A stretch of 64,000 bases of DNA from Verrucomicrobiota bacterium (GCA_019244415.1 JAFASN010000080.1:1-64000); one strand, 5' to 3'; positions 41,964-51,783 are shown, counted from the stretch's first letter. Notes: generated by a model not told the origin, from the sequence alone. Numbers and translations: made by a program.

Positions 41964-43171
41964 ACGGCACCGCCTCGATTGATGATCCGGTCTTGCCCAC
42001 CCGCCGACGGCGTTTTCGGTGGGGGCGCTTCGGCGGCGGTTTCCTGCTGGTGAGCATCATCGTGCACGTGGTTTTCATCGGCGGTGCGACGGTGTTTGTG
42101 GTGCAGCGTTATGAAGCGGCGCGCAAACTTACCTTCAAAGGTGGGCCGCCTTCGCCCAATCCATCCACGCGCGCCATCGAGCACAAAGTACAGCTGGCCA
42201 AGAAGCAAAGTACAATGAGCGTCCCCTCGATGGCGAAGCGGATCACCACCACCGGGCTCGCCAAAATCGCTTTGCCGGACATGCCAGCGATGCCGAAGCT
42301 GGCTTCCGCGCCCACGAAAATGGCGGGCGCAGCAGGCGCCGACGTCAGCTTTAATCCGGGATTGAACATTGCCGCCGGCGGCGCGATTTCCGGTGGCGCG
42401 CCAGTCCCCTTTTTCGGGTTTAAAGAATCACGCGGTGGTGGCGCATTGGTCGGCCGGTTGTTCGATTTGAAGCAGCTCGCGAACGGCACGCCCTCGAAGC
42501 TAGAGCAGGACCACGCCTACCCGGCGGAGATCGCAAACTTCGTCAAAGCCGGGATGAACGACACGTACTTATCGAAATATTTCGCCGGCCCGAAGCCGCT
42601 CTACACCACGCAGGTTTTCATTCCGAAAATTCCGTCAGACCAGGGTCCCGGCGCCTTCGGTCTTGCCGAGCGGGTACAGCCGAAGATGTGGATCGTGCAT
42701 TACAAAGGTACTGTGATTCCGCCCGAGAGCGGCACCTTTCGCTTCGTCGGCGTTTGCGATGACATTCTGGTGGTGCGCTTCAATGGCATGGTCGTACTCG
42801 ATTGCGGCTCGATGACGCCCAGCGGCCGCGCGCCGCAGAAATTTTACAATAGCGATGGGCTGCAATTGAAAAAGGACATGGCGTGGTACAAAGGACTCGG
42901 CCGCGGCGAGCCCTTCCAGGTGAACGCCGGCCAAAGTTATCCGCTCGATATTCTCATCGGTGAATGGCCCGGCGGCGACTTCAAGGCGTTCCTGCTCATC
43001 GAGAAGGATGGCGTTTCCTACGATAAAGATTCCAAGGGCAATCCGATCCTTCCCATCTTCAAAGTTGCCGCGGGCGAGACGACCCGCGGCGGCACGGAAG
43101 CGCCGGTCTTCGCGAAAACCGGCCCTGTCTGGAAAGCTGAGCAGCCGGCGGAGACGGCCGGAGCGAAGTGA
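41960..43171 (+). CDS. Membrane-anchored protein with PA14-like domain in the TonB position
   Basis: A 403-residue protein with a basic N-terminus (residues 13-22, RRRRFRWGRF) followed by a single membrane helix (about 25-48). This is the topology of TonB or TolA. A Gly/Ala/Met/Pro-rich linker (about 90-155) leads to a periplasmic region that looks like a PA14/GLEYA beta-sandwich at about 215-370. Its markers are the GTVIPPESGTFRFVGVCDD and VVRFNGMVVLDCGS strands and the later YPLDILIGEWPGGDFKAFLLIE. PA14 domains bind sugars in glycosidases, toxins and adhesins. I see no TonB C-terminal domain. It is translationally coupled to exbD2, so it is probably the moving or coupling partner of the motor; that is inference. 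Confidence 0.72.
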   Translation: MNGTASIDDPVLPTRRRRFRWGRFGGGFLLVSIIVHVVFIGGATVFVVQRYEAARKLTFKGGPPSPNPSTRAIEHKVQLAKKQSTMSVPSMAKRITTTGLAKIALPDMPAMPKLASAPTKMAGAAGADVSFNPGLNIAAGGAISGGAPVPFFGFKESRGGGALVGRLFDLKQLANGTPSKLEQDHAYPAEIANFVKAGMNDTYLSKYFAGPKPLYTTQVFIPKIPSDQGPGAFGLAERVQPKMWIVHYKGTVIPPESGTFRFVGVCDDILVVRFNGMVVLDCGSMTPSGRAPQKFYNSDGLQLKKDMAWYKGLGRGEPFQVNAGQSYPLDILIGEWPGGDFKAFLLIEKDGVSYDKDSKGNPILPIFKVAAGETTRGGTEAPVFAKTGPVWKAEQPAETAGAK

Positions 43172-43181
43172 AAATTTCGTT

Positions 43182-43778
43182 CTACCAGCCCGGGCCGTAG
43201 TACCGCGGATCGCGCGGCGGCGTTCCAAACCACGGCGGGAAGCGGATCGGTTGCGGTCCGAACCGGAACAAGCCGCGTGTGCGCGGAGTACGGCCGAAAA
43301 CATGCACCGGTGTTCCCACTTCGACTGCGTTGTAAAACGCGATCGCGTTCTCCTCCGGCATGCGTACACAGCCATGCGACGCCGGATAACCTGGCAAGTA
43401 ACCGGCGTGCAACCCATCCGCGCCATTGAAGCGCATAAAGTACCGCATTGGCGCGGGGATAAATTTTCCGCCGCGCGGTACTTTCATGTCGGCGTCGGCA
43501 TCCGCCACCACGGTTTGGCCGCTGCGATCAACGATCTTCCCGTACAATGACGAATAATGATTCCGCTCCTTCTCGATCACGTGGAAGGAGCCTGTCTCGG
43601 TGAGATGACCATAACGGCCGCTTGAAATCGGTGTGGCGAGAAGAACGCGCCGGCCTTGGAGCAAGTAGGCGCGTTGTTCTTCAAGGTCGATCTCGACCGA
43701 AGTGCCGGACGCGGCATGTATCCGAGATACCGCCGCCAGACAGAAAATGAACGCGAAAATCCCTGTTCGCCAACCCAT
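43182..43778 (-). CDS. L,D-transpeptidase (YkuD domain)
   Basis: A 198-residue exported protein with a signal peptide (about 1-22). The YkuD active-site motif is complete: H124 in LHAGYLP and S134-H135-G136-C137-V138-R139, where Cys137 is the nucleophile. YkuD enzymes form 3-3 peptidoglycan crosslinks or attach lipoproteins to the wall. The C-terminal tail is Pro/Arg/Tyr-rich (PPRDPRYYGPGW). It converges with the PA14-like gene, with 10 bp between the stops. The 171 bp upstream to 43949 contain no gene. Confidence 0.93.
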   Translation of the reverse strand: MGWRTGIFAFIFCLAAVSRIHAASGTSVEIDLEEQRAYLLQGRRVLLATPISSGRYGHLTETGSFHVIEKERNHYSSLYGKIVDRSGQTVVADADADMKVPRGGKFIPAPMRYFMRFNGADGLHAGYLPGYPASHGCVRMPEENAIAFYNAVEVGTPVHVFGRTPRTRGLFRFGPQPIRFPPWFGTPPRDPRYYGPGW

Positions 43779-43949
43779 GAAACCTGGAGCTCTCCAGATT
43801 CAACCGCGGAACTGGCGTCTGGTTTTCCGCTCATTGCGACTTTCTCGCCGGAGTACAGCGTGCATCGTCGCGGTACTTAGGAAGACAGGTCGCCAGAACG
43901 CGGAGACGCTAAGTACAACGCATCCCCGAGCCGGTCGCTTTCCACTGCG

Positions 43950-44744
43950 CTACACCGCGATGGGCGCTTTGATGGAGGGATGCGGGTTGTACTCAAGCAG
44001 GGTGATATCGTCAAAACGAAAATCTTCAATCCGCCGCACAGCAGGACTTAACTCGATGCGAGGCAGTGGCCGGCACTCGCGCCCAAGCTGCTCGCGTGCT
44101 TGATCGAGGTGATTCAGGTAAAGATGCAAGTCGCCAAAAGTGTGAATAAACTCTCCCGGTCGGAGATTGCATACCTGCGCGATCATCAATGTAAGCAAGG
44201 CGTAGCTCGCAATGTTGAATGGAACGCCGAGGAACAAATCGGCGCTGCGCTGGTAGAGTTGGCAGCTAAGCTCGCCATTGTTGACGTAGAACTGGAACAG
44301 CAAGTGGCAGGGAGGGAGTGCCATGCTCGCGAGTTCAGCGGGGTTCCAGGCGCTGATGATCAGCCGGCGCGAGCTCGGGTTGGTCCTGATCTGCTCGATC
44401 ACTCGCGCCAGTTGATCCACGCACTGGCCGTTCGCTCCGCGCCAGTCACGCCATTGCGCGCCATAGACGCGGCCGAGGTCGCCCTTCTCGTCTGCCCATT
44501 CGTCCCAAATGGTCACGCCATGCTCGTTGAGATAGCGCACGTTCGTTTCGCCGCGAATAAACCAGAGCAACTCGTAAACGATTGATTTCAGATGCAGCTT
44601 TTTCGTCGTGAGCAATGGAAAACGTTCACGTAAATCAAAGCGCGCTTGTGCTCCGAAAACGGACAATGTTCCGGTGCCGGTGCGATCCTCGCGTGACGCG
44701 CCGTGATTAAGGACAAGCCGAAGTAGCTCGTGATACTGCCGCAC
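43950..44744 (-). CDS. thyA: Thymidylate synthase
   Basis: A 264-residue ThyA, the same length as the E. coli enzyme. It makes dTMP from dUMP using methylene-tetrahydrofolate. The catalytic Cys146 lies in [12 protein letters not shown], preceded by [10 protein letters not shown], and the dUMP-binding [20 protein letters not shown] follows. The C-terminal valine ends the protein in the usual way. It is not adjacent to folA; the downstream neighbour on the same strand is the L,D-transpeptidase after a 171-bp gap. Confidence 0.97.
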   Translation of the reverse strand: MRQYHELLRLVLNHGASREDRTGTGTLSVFGAQARFDLRERFPLLTTKKLHLKSIVYELLWFIRGETNVRYLNEHGVTIWDEWADEKGDLGRVYGAQWRDWRGANGQCVDQLARVIEQIRTNPSSRRLIISAWNPAELASMALPPCHLLFQFYVNNGELSCQLYQRSADLFLGVPFNIASYALLTLMIAQVCNLRPGEFIHTFGDLHLYLNHLDQAREQLGRECRPLPRIELSPAVRRIEDFRFDDITLLEYNPHPSIKAPIAV

Positions 44745-44807
44745 GCCGAAACCTAGCGGCGGGAAAAAAACTGCGCGACAGGAATTTCGCCCAGAGGAGT
44801 GATGGTA

Positions 44808-45134
44808 CTATTTCTTGCCGACGGCGAGTTCCGCTTCGAGCTCGGATTTGCGCTCGTTCAGCGTTTGCAGACGCAGTTTCCAGCGATGAATCTGGATGCA
44901 CAGCTGGTTAATGTAACCGGTCACTTCTGTCCGTTGCGATTCGTTCTCCCTCAACTCGCGCTGAATCTCCGCCATCCTCGCGCTCGCCTGAGCCAGCGGA
45001 ACGGTAGTAGATTGCCCGCAATGCTGACAATTGAGTGTCATGCCGGCGGCGGCGGCATCGACGATCAACGCGCCGTCGCAAGTACCGCAACGGAAGACAA
45101 TATCGCGTCCGGCGGATGGTTGAAGCGGAGCCAT
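44808..45134 (-). CDS. Small zinc-ribbon/coiled-coil protein
   Basis: A 108-residue protein with two CxxC pairs, Cys16/Cys19 and Cys36/Cys39, spaced as in a rubredoxin-like zinc ribbon. A long amphipathic coiled-coil follows at about 48-105 (ARMAEIQRELRENESQRTEV...), ending in a Lys tail. I do not recognise the family. The plus-strand frame covering the same DNA is an upstream extension of the 45195 gene and lacks coding character. It lies 63 bp upstream of thyA on the same strand and may be co-transcribed with it. Confidence 0.65.
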   Translation of the reverse strand: MAPLQPSAGRDIVFRCGTCDGALIVDAAAAGMTLNCQHCGQSTTVPLAQASARMAEIQRELRENESQRTEVTGYINQLCIQIHRWKLRLQTLNERKSELEAELAVGKK

Positions 45135-45194
45135 GGACGGACGTTTTTAAGCAAATTGCATACCGTCGTTTTTCGAGACCGCGGCGCTGGTATA

Positions 45195-46061
45195 ATGATG
45201 ACGCGGGCCGTTTGCGTGACCGCTATTCTCGCCACCTCTCAACTGCGCGCCGACGATCAAAACGCCAGCCCTTCTCCGACGCCGGACAAATCGAGTTATA
45301 CCATCTTTAATCCCACGCCGATTTCGAGCCGACGTGCCTTTAACACTGACCGCCCCACTAAAACTGATAGTCCGTTTACGATCGATGCAGGCGTGTTCCA
45401 GTTGGAAAACGACCTCGCGAACTGGACGCTTGATTACCAGCACGCAGTTCGCACGCGTACTTGGGTCGCGGGCAACAGCAACTTCAAGCTCGGACTCACC
45501 AACTGGATGGACGTACAGGTGTTTCCGGAATTCTACGTCAACACTCGCACGAGCGGTCCGGCATTCGCACGACCGGTCGAGCACAGTGGATTTGGCGACA
45601 CCACGGTGCGGTTGAAGATCAATCTGGCAGGAAACGACAGCGGTAAGTTGATCGTCGGCTTCGTCTCCTCGCTTAAAATCCCTACAAACAGCGACCATCT
45701 CGCGAACCATGTCTGGGAACCTGGATTCGGTTTGCCGATGAACTATACGTTGCCCGGCGGCTTCACCCTCTTCGCGCAAACTCGGATCGACGTACTCGAT
45801 CAGCACCACAGTAGCGCCATGCGCGTGCAATGGCAGAATCCAGTGGGAATTTTGCGAAAGCTTGTCGGCCAGCTAAGCGGCTACGTCGAGTTCTACGACG
45901 CTGTGAGTACCGGGAAAGACCAGCCCTGGGTCGGTAGTATCGATACCGGTGTGATTTATCAGGTGACGGCCGATTTCGCCATCGATGCGAATTCATTTTT
46001 CGGTGTGAGCAGGGCCGCGCCTGAGTACAACGTGTTCATCGGCTTCGCACGCCGGTTTTGA
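45195..46061 (+). CDS. Outer-membrane transporter-like beta-barrel protein
   Basis: A protein of about 288 residues with a signal peptide (about 1-20, cleaved near LRADDQ). The rest is alternating beta-strand sequence typical of the MetA-pathway/phenol-degradation and related transporter barrels: RPTKTDSPFTIDAGVFQLENDLANW, NFKLGLTNWMDVQVFPEFY, SGFGDTTVRLKINL. It ends with an aromatic residue (RRF), as outer-membrane barrels do. Two adjacent ATGs (45195 and 45198) both precede the signal; the frame is open far upstream but that part lacks a Met-led coding signal. Its substrate is unknown. It faces the efflux-pump gene convergently. Confidence 0.75.
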   Translation: MMTRAVCVTAILATSQLRADDQNASPSPTPDKSSYTIFNPTPISSRRAFNTDRPTKTDSPFTIDAGVFQLENDLANWTLDYQHAVRTRTWVAGNSNFKLGLTNWMDVQVFPEFYVNTRTSGPAFARPVEHSGFGDTTVRLKINLAGNDSGKLIVGFVSSLKIPTNSDHLANHVWEPGFGLPMNYTLPGGFTLFAQTRIDVLDQHHSSAMRVQWQNPVGILRKLVGQLSGYVEFYDAVSTGKDQPWVGSIDTGVIYQVTADFAIDANSFFGVSRAAPEYNVFIGFARRF

Positions 46062-46127
46062 GCGAGTACGTGCCTGGATGCGATACACGGGCGTTAGACA
46101 TCGTCCATAGCTCGCGACCGGGAAACA

Positions 46128-49100
46128 TCAGGCCGGCGCCGGCTCGAGTTCCGCGATCGGCGGATGCTCGCGTTTAACTGCGGGCTCATTGAGGAACATC
46201 GAGCAGACAACGGGGAGGACGATCAGGGTGAGAATTGTCGAGGAAATCAGGCCGCCGACAATGACAACCGCGAACGGCCGCGCCGTTTCTGCGCCCACCG
46301 CGTGCGACAACGCAGCCGGCAATAACCCGAATGCCGCCATCGAACTCGTCATCAATACCGCGCGCAGGCGCGACAGGGCGCCTTCAACAACCGCAGCGAA
46401 AAGATGCTGCTCTTCATCGAGCAATTCGCGAATGCGTTCGAGCAGGATCACGCCGTTCTGTACTGAGGCGCCGAATAAGGCGACAAACCCGACCAGCGCC
46501 GAAACCGAAATGGGCAGACGCGCAATCCAGAGCGCTACGATTCCACCAATCGCTGCCAGCGGAACATTGATAAGAATGATCAATGCCAGGCGTGCTGAGT
46601 GAAAGGCGGTGAAGAGAATGAAAAAGATCGCCAGGAGCGTGATCGGTACGACCACGGAAAGCCGCGCCATGGCGCGCTGCTCGTTTTCGAAGCTGCCGGT
46701 CCATTGCTCGCGATATCCAGTCGGCAGCTTCACTTTCGCCGCGACCTGCCGCTGCGCGTCAGCCACGACACTGCCGAGATCGCGGCCGCGCACACTGAAC
46801 TTCACCGCGATCCGCCGCTCGTTATCTTCACGGTAAATCCTGCCAAATCCCCCACGCGTGTTTACGTCGGCGAGTGTGCCGAGCGTGACCAGTTCGCCAT
46901 TGCTGCCGAACAGCGGAATCGCGCGCATCGCTTCGAGATCAGCAACCGCGTCAGGCCGCAGCTTCACCGCGAGATCAAACGAGCGTTCGCCCTCGATGAT
47001 TTGCGTCGCGACTGTTCCACCGAACGCAGTTTGCACCACCGCATCTACGTCGCCCACGCTCAGCCCGTAGCGTGCGACAGCAGGGCGGTCGATCCGGATT
47101 TGCACCTGCGGTTGTCCTGCCAGATGCTCGGCGCTTACGTCCACCGCGCCGGGAATTTTCTCGATGATGGGCGCGATTTCGTCGGCGAGCTTTTGTAGTA
47201 CGTCCGGATCGGTGCCGAAAATCTTCAGGCCGCATTCACCCTTAATGCCGCTCACCGCCTCGTTCACGTTGTCTTCGATCACCTGGCTGAAATCGACGTC
47301 GATGCCCGGCGTTTTGGTCAATTGCGCGTTGATCTTGGCGCAAAGATCGGACCGGTTATGCGTGCTCTTCCATTGGTCCTGCGGAATGAGGTCCGCATAT
47401 ATCTCCACGGTGTTGAATCCGTTCACGTCCGTGCCGTCGTCGGGACGCCCGAGCTGGCTCACCACCGTTTTCACTTCAGGAAAACTGGCGATCGTTTCTC
47501 GGGCGCGGCGCGTGATTCGGTCCGCATCGGCCGGCGAGATCGATTCCGGCATGGTGATGCGGATCCAGAGGGCACCTTCTTCCAGTTTCGGCAGGAACTC
47601 CGAGCCGAGATGTTTCGCCAGCAGGATCGAGAGCAGCAGCGCGACGGCGGAAATGCCGATGGTGAGCCCGCGTTTGCGCAAGGCGAGGTTCAGCAGCGGA
47701 ATGTAATGCCGCCGTACATAAGCGACGACGCCGAATCCCATTCGCCCTCCTTTTTCTTCATCTCGCTCGCGCAGAAAATAGCTGGCGAAGCACGGCACGA
47801 CGATGAGCGCGAGCAATGTGCCGGCGATGATGGCAAACGTCAGGGTCAACGCCATTGGCCGGAAAATTCGCCCTTCCACACGTTGCATCGTGTAAAGCGG
47901 CAGAAATGCTGTGAGCAGAATGATCTTCGAAAACACGATCGGCTTACCCATTGCCGCCGTGCCTTCGATGATCGCCTGGCGAACGCCGAGCCCGCGTCTG
48001 CCTTGCTCGACTCGATGGATCACATCCTCAATGATGACGACGGCAGCATCGACAATGATGCCGAAGTCGATCGCTCCCATGGAAATGAGATTGGCCGGAA
48101 TATGCTCGAGTTGCAGTAAGGTGAACGCGCCCAGTAACGCCAGCGGAATTACTGAGGCCACGATCACGGCCGAGCGCCAGTTGCGTACGCCGAGAAAAAC
48201 GATCAGCAGCATTAACACCAGTGAGATGCCTTCGAGCATGTTGTGCCGCACAGTGTGCAGCGTGCGTTCGATCAAGTCGGTGCGGTCGTAATGAGGCACA
48301 AGCTTCACGCCGGGCGGAAGGTAATTCCTGTTAATAGTACTGACCTTTTCCTCAACCAACTTCAACACGTCCAGCGCGTTCTCACCGCGCCGCAGCAGGA
48401 CAATCCCTTGCACGATGTCGTCCTGGTCAGTCTTGGTCACCGGAACACCGCGGACCGGCTTGTTGAGGCCCACACGGCCAAGCCGTAGCTGATGACCTAT
48501 CTGCACCTCGCCGATGTCACCAACTCGGATTGGCGTGCCGTTACGAACCACCAGTACGGTTTGCCTGATGTCATCAAGGTTGCCGATCAATCCAATGCCC
48601 CGGACAATGAACATCTGTGAGCCGCGCTCGACATATGCGCCGCCAGCGTTCTGATTACTTGAGCTCAGCGCGTCAGTTACTTGTTTGAGGGTAATGTTGT
48701 AACTCTTGAGCTTTGCCGGGTCGACCAGTACCTGGTACTGCTTGGTCGGCCCGCCGAATCCCACCACATCAACCACACCGGGAACAGTGCGGAACTGGCG
48801 CTCGACCACCCAGTCTTCCAGCGCCCGCAACTCTGTGAGCGGAAACTGCGGTGGCGCCTGGAGTGAGTACCGGAAAATTTCTCCTACCGGCGTTGCATCC
48901 GGTGAAAGGGAAGCTTGCGCGTTCGCGGGTAAAGTTACTTGTGCAAGCTGCTGGCCCACCAGGCTGCGCGCCCGGTAGTTATCGGCATCATCATCAAAGA
49001 CGACAGTGATCTGCGAAAGCCCGAAGAGCGAGATGGAACGAAGAGCCGCGCGTTGCGGCAAACTGTTAAGCTGGTTCTCGATCGGGATGGTGACAAACTT

Positions 49101-49283
49101 CTCCACTTCCTCAGCGGCGTGACCTGGCCACAACGTGATTACCTGTACTTCCACGTTGGTTACGTCAGGATATGCCTCGATCGGGAGCCGCTTGAATGCG
49201 AGGACACCGGCAACAGTGTAAACGACGAGCAGTCCGCTTACGATCGCGCGGTTGTTAAGCAGCGCGGCAACTGCTCGTTTCAT
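46128..49283 (-). CDS. Heavy-metal-type RND efflux transporter (CzcA/CusA family)
   Basis: A 1051-residue inner-membrane proton-driven antiporter of the HME-RND class. The N-terminus (LLNNRAIVSGLLVVYTVAGVLAFKRLPIEAYPDVTN) is typical of CzcA/CusA. The fourth helix carries DFGIIVDAAVVIIED, which in CzcA reads DFGIIVDGAVV and holds the aspartates used for proton transport. Twelve helices and two large periplasmic loops are evident. It starts four bases inside the adaptor gene (ATGA overlap at 49280-49283) and is the last gene of the operon. Which metal is exported cannot be decided: I did not find a clear Met cluster as in CusA, nor can I exclude it. Confidence 0.93.
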   Translation of the reverse strand: MKRAVAALLNNRAIVSGLLVVYTVAGVLAFKRLPIEAYPDVTNVEVQVITLWPGHAAEEVEKFVTIPIENQLNSLPQRAALRSISLFGLSQITVVFDDDADNYRARSLVGQQLAQVTLPANAQASLSPDATPVGEIFRYSLQAPPQFPLTELRALEDWVVERQFRTVPGVVDVVGFGGPTKQYQVLVDPAKLKSYNITLKQVTDALSSSNQNAGGAYVERGSQMFIVRGIGLIGNLDDIRQTVLVVRNGTPIRVGDIGEVQIGHQLRLGRVGLNKPVRGVPVTKTDQDDIVQGIVLLRRGENALDVLKLVEEKVSTINRNYLPPGVKLVPHYDRTDLIERTLHTVRHNMLEGISLVLMLLIVFLGVRNWRSAVIVASVIPLALLGAFTLLQLEHIPANLISMGAIDFGIIVDAAVVIIEDVIHRVEQGRRGLGVRQAIIEGTAAMGKPIVFSKIILLTAFLPLYTMQRVEGRIFRPMALTLTFAIIAGTLLALIVVPCFASYFLRERDEEKGGRMGFGVVAYVRRHYIPLLNLALRKRGLTIGISAVALLLSILLAKHLGSEFLPKLEEGALWIRITMPESISPADADRITRRARETIASFPEVKTVVSQLGRPDDGTDVNGFNTVEIYADLIPQDQWKSTHNRSDLCAKINAQLTKTPGIDVDFSQVIEDNVNEAVSGIKGECGLKIFGTDPDVLQKLADEIAPIIEKIPGAVDVSAEHLAGQPQVQIRIDRPAVARYGLSVGDVDAVVQTAFGGTVATQIIEGERSFDLAVKLRPDAVADLEAMRAIPLFGSNGELVTLGTLADVNTRGGFGRIYREDNERRIAVKFSVRGRDLGSVVADAQRQVAAKVKLPTGYREQWTGSFENEQRAMARLSVVVPITLLAIFFILFTAFHSARLALIILINVPLAAIGGIVALWIARLPISVSALVGFVALFGASVQNGVILLERIRELLDEEQHLFAAVVEGALSRLRAVLMTSSMAAFGLLPAALSHAVGAETARPFAVVIVGGLISSTILTLIVLPVVCSMFLNEPAVKREHPPIAELEPAPA

Positions 49284-50506
49284 AGCGAGCTACGTGTCGC
49301 CACCGCGTCGTCAGCCGGTTCCGTCTCCGGTAGCATCTCATTCAGCAACAGCGCACCTTCACTCACGACGCGCTCGCCCGGTTTCACTCCGCGCACCACA
49401 ACTACCGATGCCGAGGCGTCCCGTAACATCCGTACTTCGCGTTTTTCAAACTTGTCCGTCTCCGGCTCGACGAATACGAAGTACTTGCCGGCAAGGAAAA
49501 TCACTGCGCTGGAAGGAAGCGATACCTCGTTGGCTGAAGGAGCGAGCTCCTTTACGTCCACCGAAACATACATGCCTGCTTTCAGCAGACCTTGTGAGTT
49601 ATCGACCGTCGCCCGGGCATGAGCTACGCGCGTCTGCGGATCAAGCGCGGCGCTAACGACGGTGATATTGCCATCGAAAACGGAGTCTGGGTAAGCAGAC
49701 GTTTTTAGTTCTAACGGCTGGTTCGCGTGGACCTCGGCCAGCTCATTCTCCGGCACATCCAGCTGCAACCAAAGCTTCGTAGGATCAGTGATCGTAAATA
49801 ATGGCAGGACGAGCTGCGGGGCGTTGGCCAGCATAATGTCGGCCCGGACTTCCTGGCCTACATTCACGTTTTTATCCACGACCACGCCGGCGATAGGCGC
49901 AGTGATGCGATAAAGGTCGGTGAACTTATCACCATTGCCGCCGAGTAGCTGAAGGTGTAACTGCGCGCGTTGCTTTTCCGCAACCGCGCGATTGTAGTCC
50001 GCCTGCGCGCCCTCCACGTCCTTCGCCGCGGCTGCGCCGTGTTGCGCCAGGGTTTTCTCGCGCGTTAACGCTTTCTCAAACTGAGCGAGATCGCTCACGG
50101 CCTTCTCGTAGTCTGCGTCGGCTTGCGCGAAATCCGGTGACCGCATCTCTGCAAGGTCATCGCCTTTGTTCACCTGCTGGCCTACTTCAGCGATGACTTT
50201 CTCGATTCGTCCAGCCACCGGAGAAAACACCCGGTTGGTGCAATCTTCATCCCAAACCAGCTGGCCGGTAAGCTGCGCGTCCCCATGCTGGAATGGTTTT
50301 GCCGCGACGATTTGGAGCGTGTGTAGCTGGGGAGCGTTCGGGGAAAATTCTACTGCATTCGCCGTTACCCGGGCAGGTTCCGCGGCGCTACTTTTCTCGT
50401 GTTTACCACAACCGCTCAAGGCCAGCCCGACGAGCAGTGTGAGTACAAACGCACCCGCAAGCTTGACGAGATGTGAAGTGAACGCGCGCCTCATTCGATG
50501 TCCCAA
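49280..50506 (-). CDS. RND periplasmic adaptor lipoprotein (CzcB/CusB-like)
   Basis: A 408-residue membrane-fusion protein. A lipobox LSGC (about 30-33) follows a hydrophobic segment, so it is probably lipidated after signal cleavage. The mature part has the usual order: barrel-sandwich strands (GRIEKVIAEVGQQVNKGDDLAEM), a coiled-coil hairpin, a lipoyl return strand (APIAGVVVDKNVNVGQEV), a beta-barrel and a membrane-proximal domain. The last acidic stretch (LPETEPADDA) is short. Its start is inside the TolC-like gene (16-bp overlap, 50491-50506). It bridges the RND pump to the outer-membrane channel. Confidence 0.93.
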   Translation of the reverse strand: MGHRMRRAFTSHLVKLAGAFVLTLLVGLALSGCGKHEKSSAAEPARVTANAVEFSPNAPQLHTLQIVAAKPFQHGDAQLTGQLVWDEDCTNRVFSPVAGRIEKVIAEVGQQVNKGDDLAEMRSPDFAQADADYEKAVSDLAQFEKALTREKTLAQHGAAAAKDVEGAQADYNRAVAEKQRAQLHLQLLGGNGDKFTDLYRITAPIAGVVVDKNVNVGQEVRADIMLANAPQLVLPLFTITDPTKLWLQLDVPENELAEVHANQPLELKTSAYPDSVFDGNITVVSAALDPQTRVAHARATVDNSQGLLKAGMYVSVDVKELAPSANEVSLPSSAVIFLAGKYFVFVEPETDKFEKREVRMLRDASASVVVVRGVKPGERVVSEGALLLNEMLPETEPADDAVATRSSL

Positions 50507-51783
50507 ATGCCGGCTGATTGCTCCAGCGCCACAAATGCTTTTGCCCGTTCGCCCAATGCGTCGATGGCAGCGAGGCGCACATCGGTCTCGGCTTTTTGCG
50601 CATTGAGTACATCCAGCAGAGTTGCGCCGCCCTGTTTGTAAGCGGCCAGCTTTGCGTCGAGCACCTTGGCCGCAAGTTCGAGAATTTGTCCCTGGTACTG
50701 CGCCGCGCGCTGGCGGGCGAGATGGTAATGCTCATAGCTCTGCCGCACATCTACTTCAGCCTTCAGCTCGAGAGATCGTAGCGTTCGTTCGCTTTGCCGC
50801 GCGGTATAGGAAGCGGCCAGGTATTCACCCCGGAAGGTATTAAATAGCGGAACTGGAAGTGCGACACCAAATGTTACCGAATCAAACCGCGGCGAAGGGT
50901 TGATCGGGTTAGTACCGGCTTCGGTTTGCTGAAGCGCGGCACTGAAGGTCAAATCGGGGACTCGGTTCGCCGCGGCGAGACGCGCGGAGGCAAGGGCAGC
51001 GTCATGGGTATTTCGCGCAGCGACGATGTCCGGCCGTGAAGCTTCTGCGTGGCCAATCAAGGACGAGAGATCAAACTCGCGGTCGGCAAAGTCCAGACTT
51101 GTTGCGCAACGCGGCACCGGCGCATCGGGCTGTCCAAGTAGCTGAACTAACGCAAGCGAGTTTGTGCTGGCTGCTACCTCCGCCGTGAATACATCGGCCT
51201 TGGCTTGAAGTGAATCGACCAGCGCCTGGTTGTAGTCTACCTCAGCGATGTCGCCGGTCCGCATGCGCAACCGATTTAATTCCGCAAGCCGGCTGAGCGA
51301 TCCAAACGCACGCTGCTTCTGCGCCACAACCATCCGCGCACTAACGGCATCAATATAGGCGTTCGCCGCCGTACCGCGAAGGGTGCGAATGAAATCATCG
51401 AGTGTAGCGGAAGTCGCGAGCAGGTTTCTCGTCGCGGCGGCTACGCGAAAGTGACGTTTGCCACCGAGCTCCACCAGCTCGGAAAGGCCGGCGTTTTCAC
51501 TTGCCGGTTGTTCCTCGTGCGAAATGTCGCGCGCGCCCCCGAAGTTTAGCGTCGGGTTCGGCAGCACGCGTGCGGCGATTAGCTGAGCTTGCGCGATTGA
51601 GACAGCATAACGTTGCGCGGCTAGGTCAAGGTTCGAGGAAGTTACCGCGGCGACAAATTGGCGGAGCGTAAGTACAGGCAGGGACAGGGGCCGCAGCTCA
51701 TCACCGGCCCGCGCTTCTAGGCACAAGCTAGCCGTGGTGAAGCCAGTTAGTATGAAAATGAGCGGCAGCGATTTGCAATACAC
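50491..51783 (-). CDS. TolC-family outer-membrane efflux channel (CzcC-like)
   Basis: A 430-residue protein with a signal peptide (about 1-25) and two internally similar OEP domains rich in long helices. These include SNLDLAAQRYAVSIAQAQLIAARVLPNPTL and its later counterpart SRPDIVAARNTHDAALASARLAAANRVPDL. The two halves form the alpha-barrel of trimeric TolC-type channels. It is the first gene of the CBA pump set and is preceded by the response regulator after 142 bp. The 142-bp gap has no gene and no obvious operator. Confidence 0.92.
   Translation of the reverse strand: MYCKSLPLIFILTGFTTASLCLEARAGDELRPLSLPVLTLRQFVAAVTSSNLDLAAQRYAVSIAQAQLIAARVLPNPTLNFGGARDISHEEQPASENAGLSELVELGGKRHFRVAAATRNLLATSATLDDFIRTLRGTAANAYIDAVSARMVVAQKQRAFGSLSRLAELNRLRMRTGDIAEVDYNQALVDSLQAKADVFTAEVAASTNSLALVQLLGQPDAPVPRCATSLDFADREFDLSSLIGHAEASRPDIVAARNTHDAALASARLAAANRVPDLTFSAALQQTEAGTNPINPSPRFDSVTFGVALPVPLFNTFRGEYLAASYTARQSERTLRSLELKAEVDVRQSYEHYHLARQRAAQYQGQILELAAKVLDAKLAAYKQGGATLLDVLNAQKAETDVRLAAIDALGERAKAFVALEQSAGIWDIE

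Noticed and set aside
44799-45194. Upstream extension of the outer-membrane protein gene
   Set aside because: The first 132 codons lack coding character and would place the signal peptide internally. The opposite strand encodes a credible zinc-ribbon protein.
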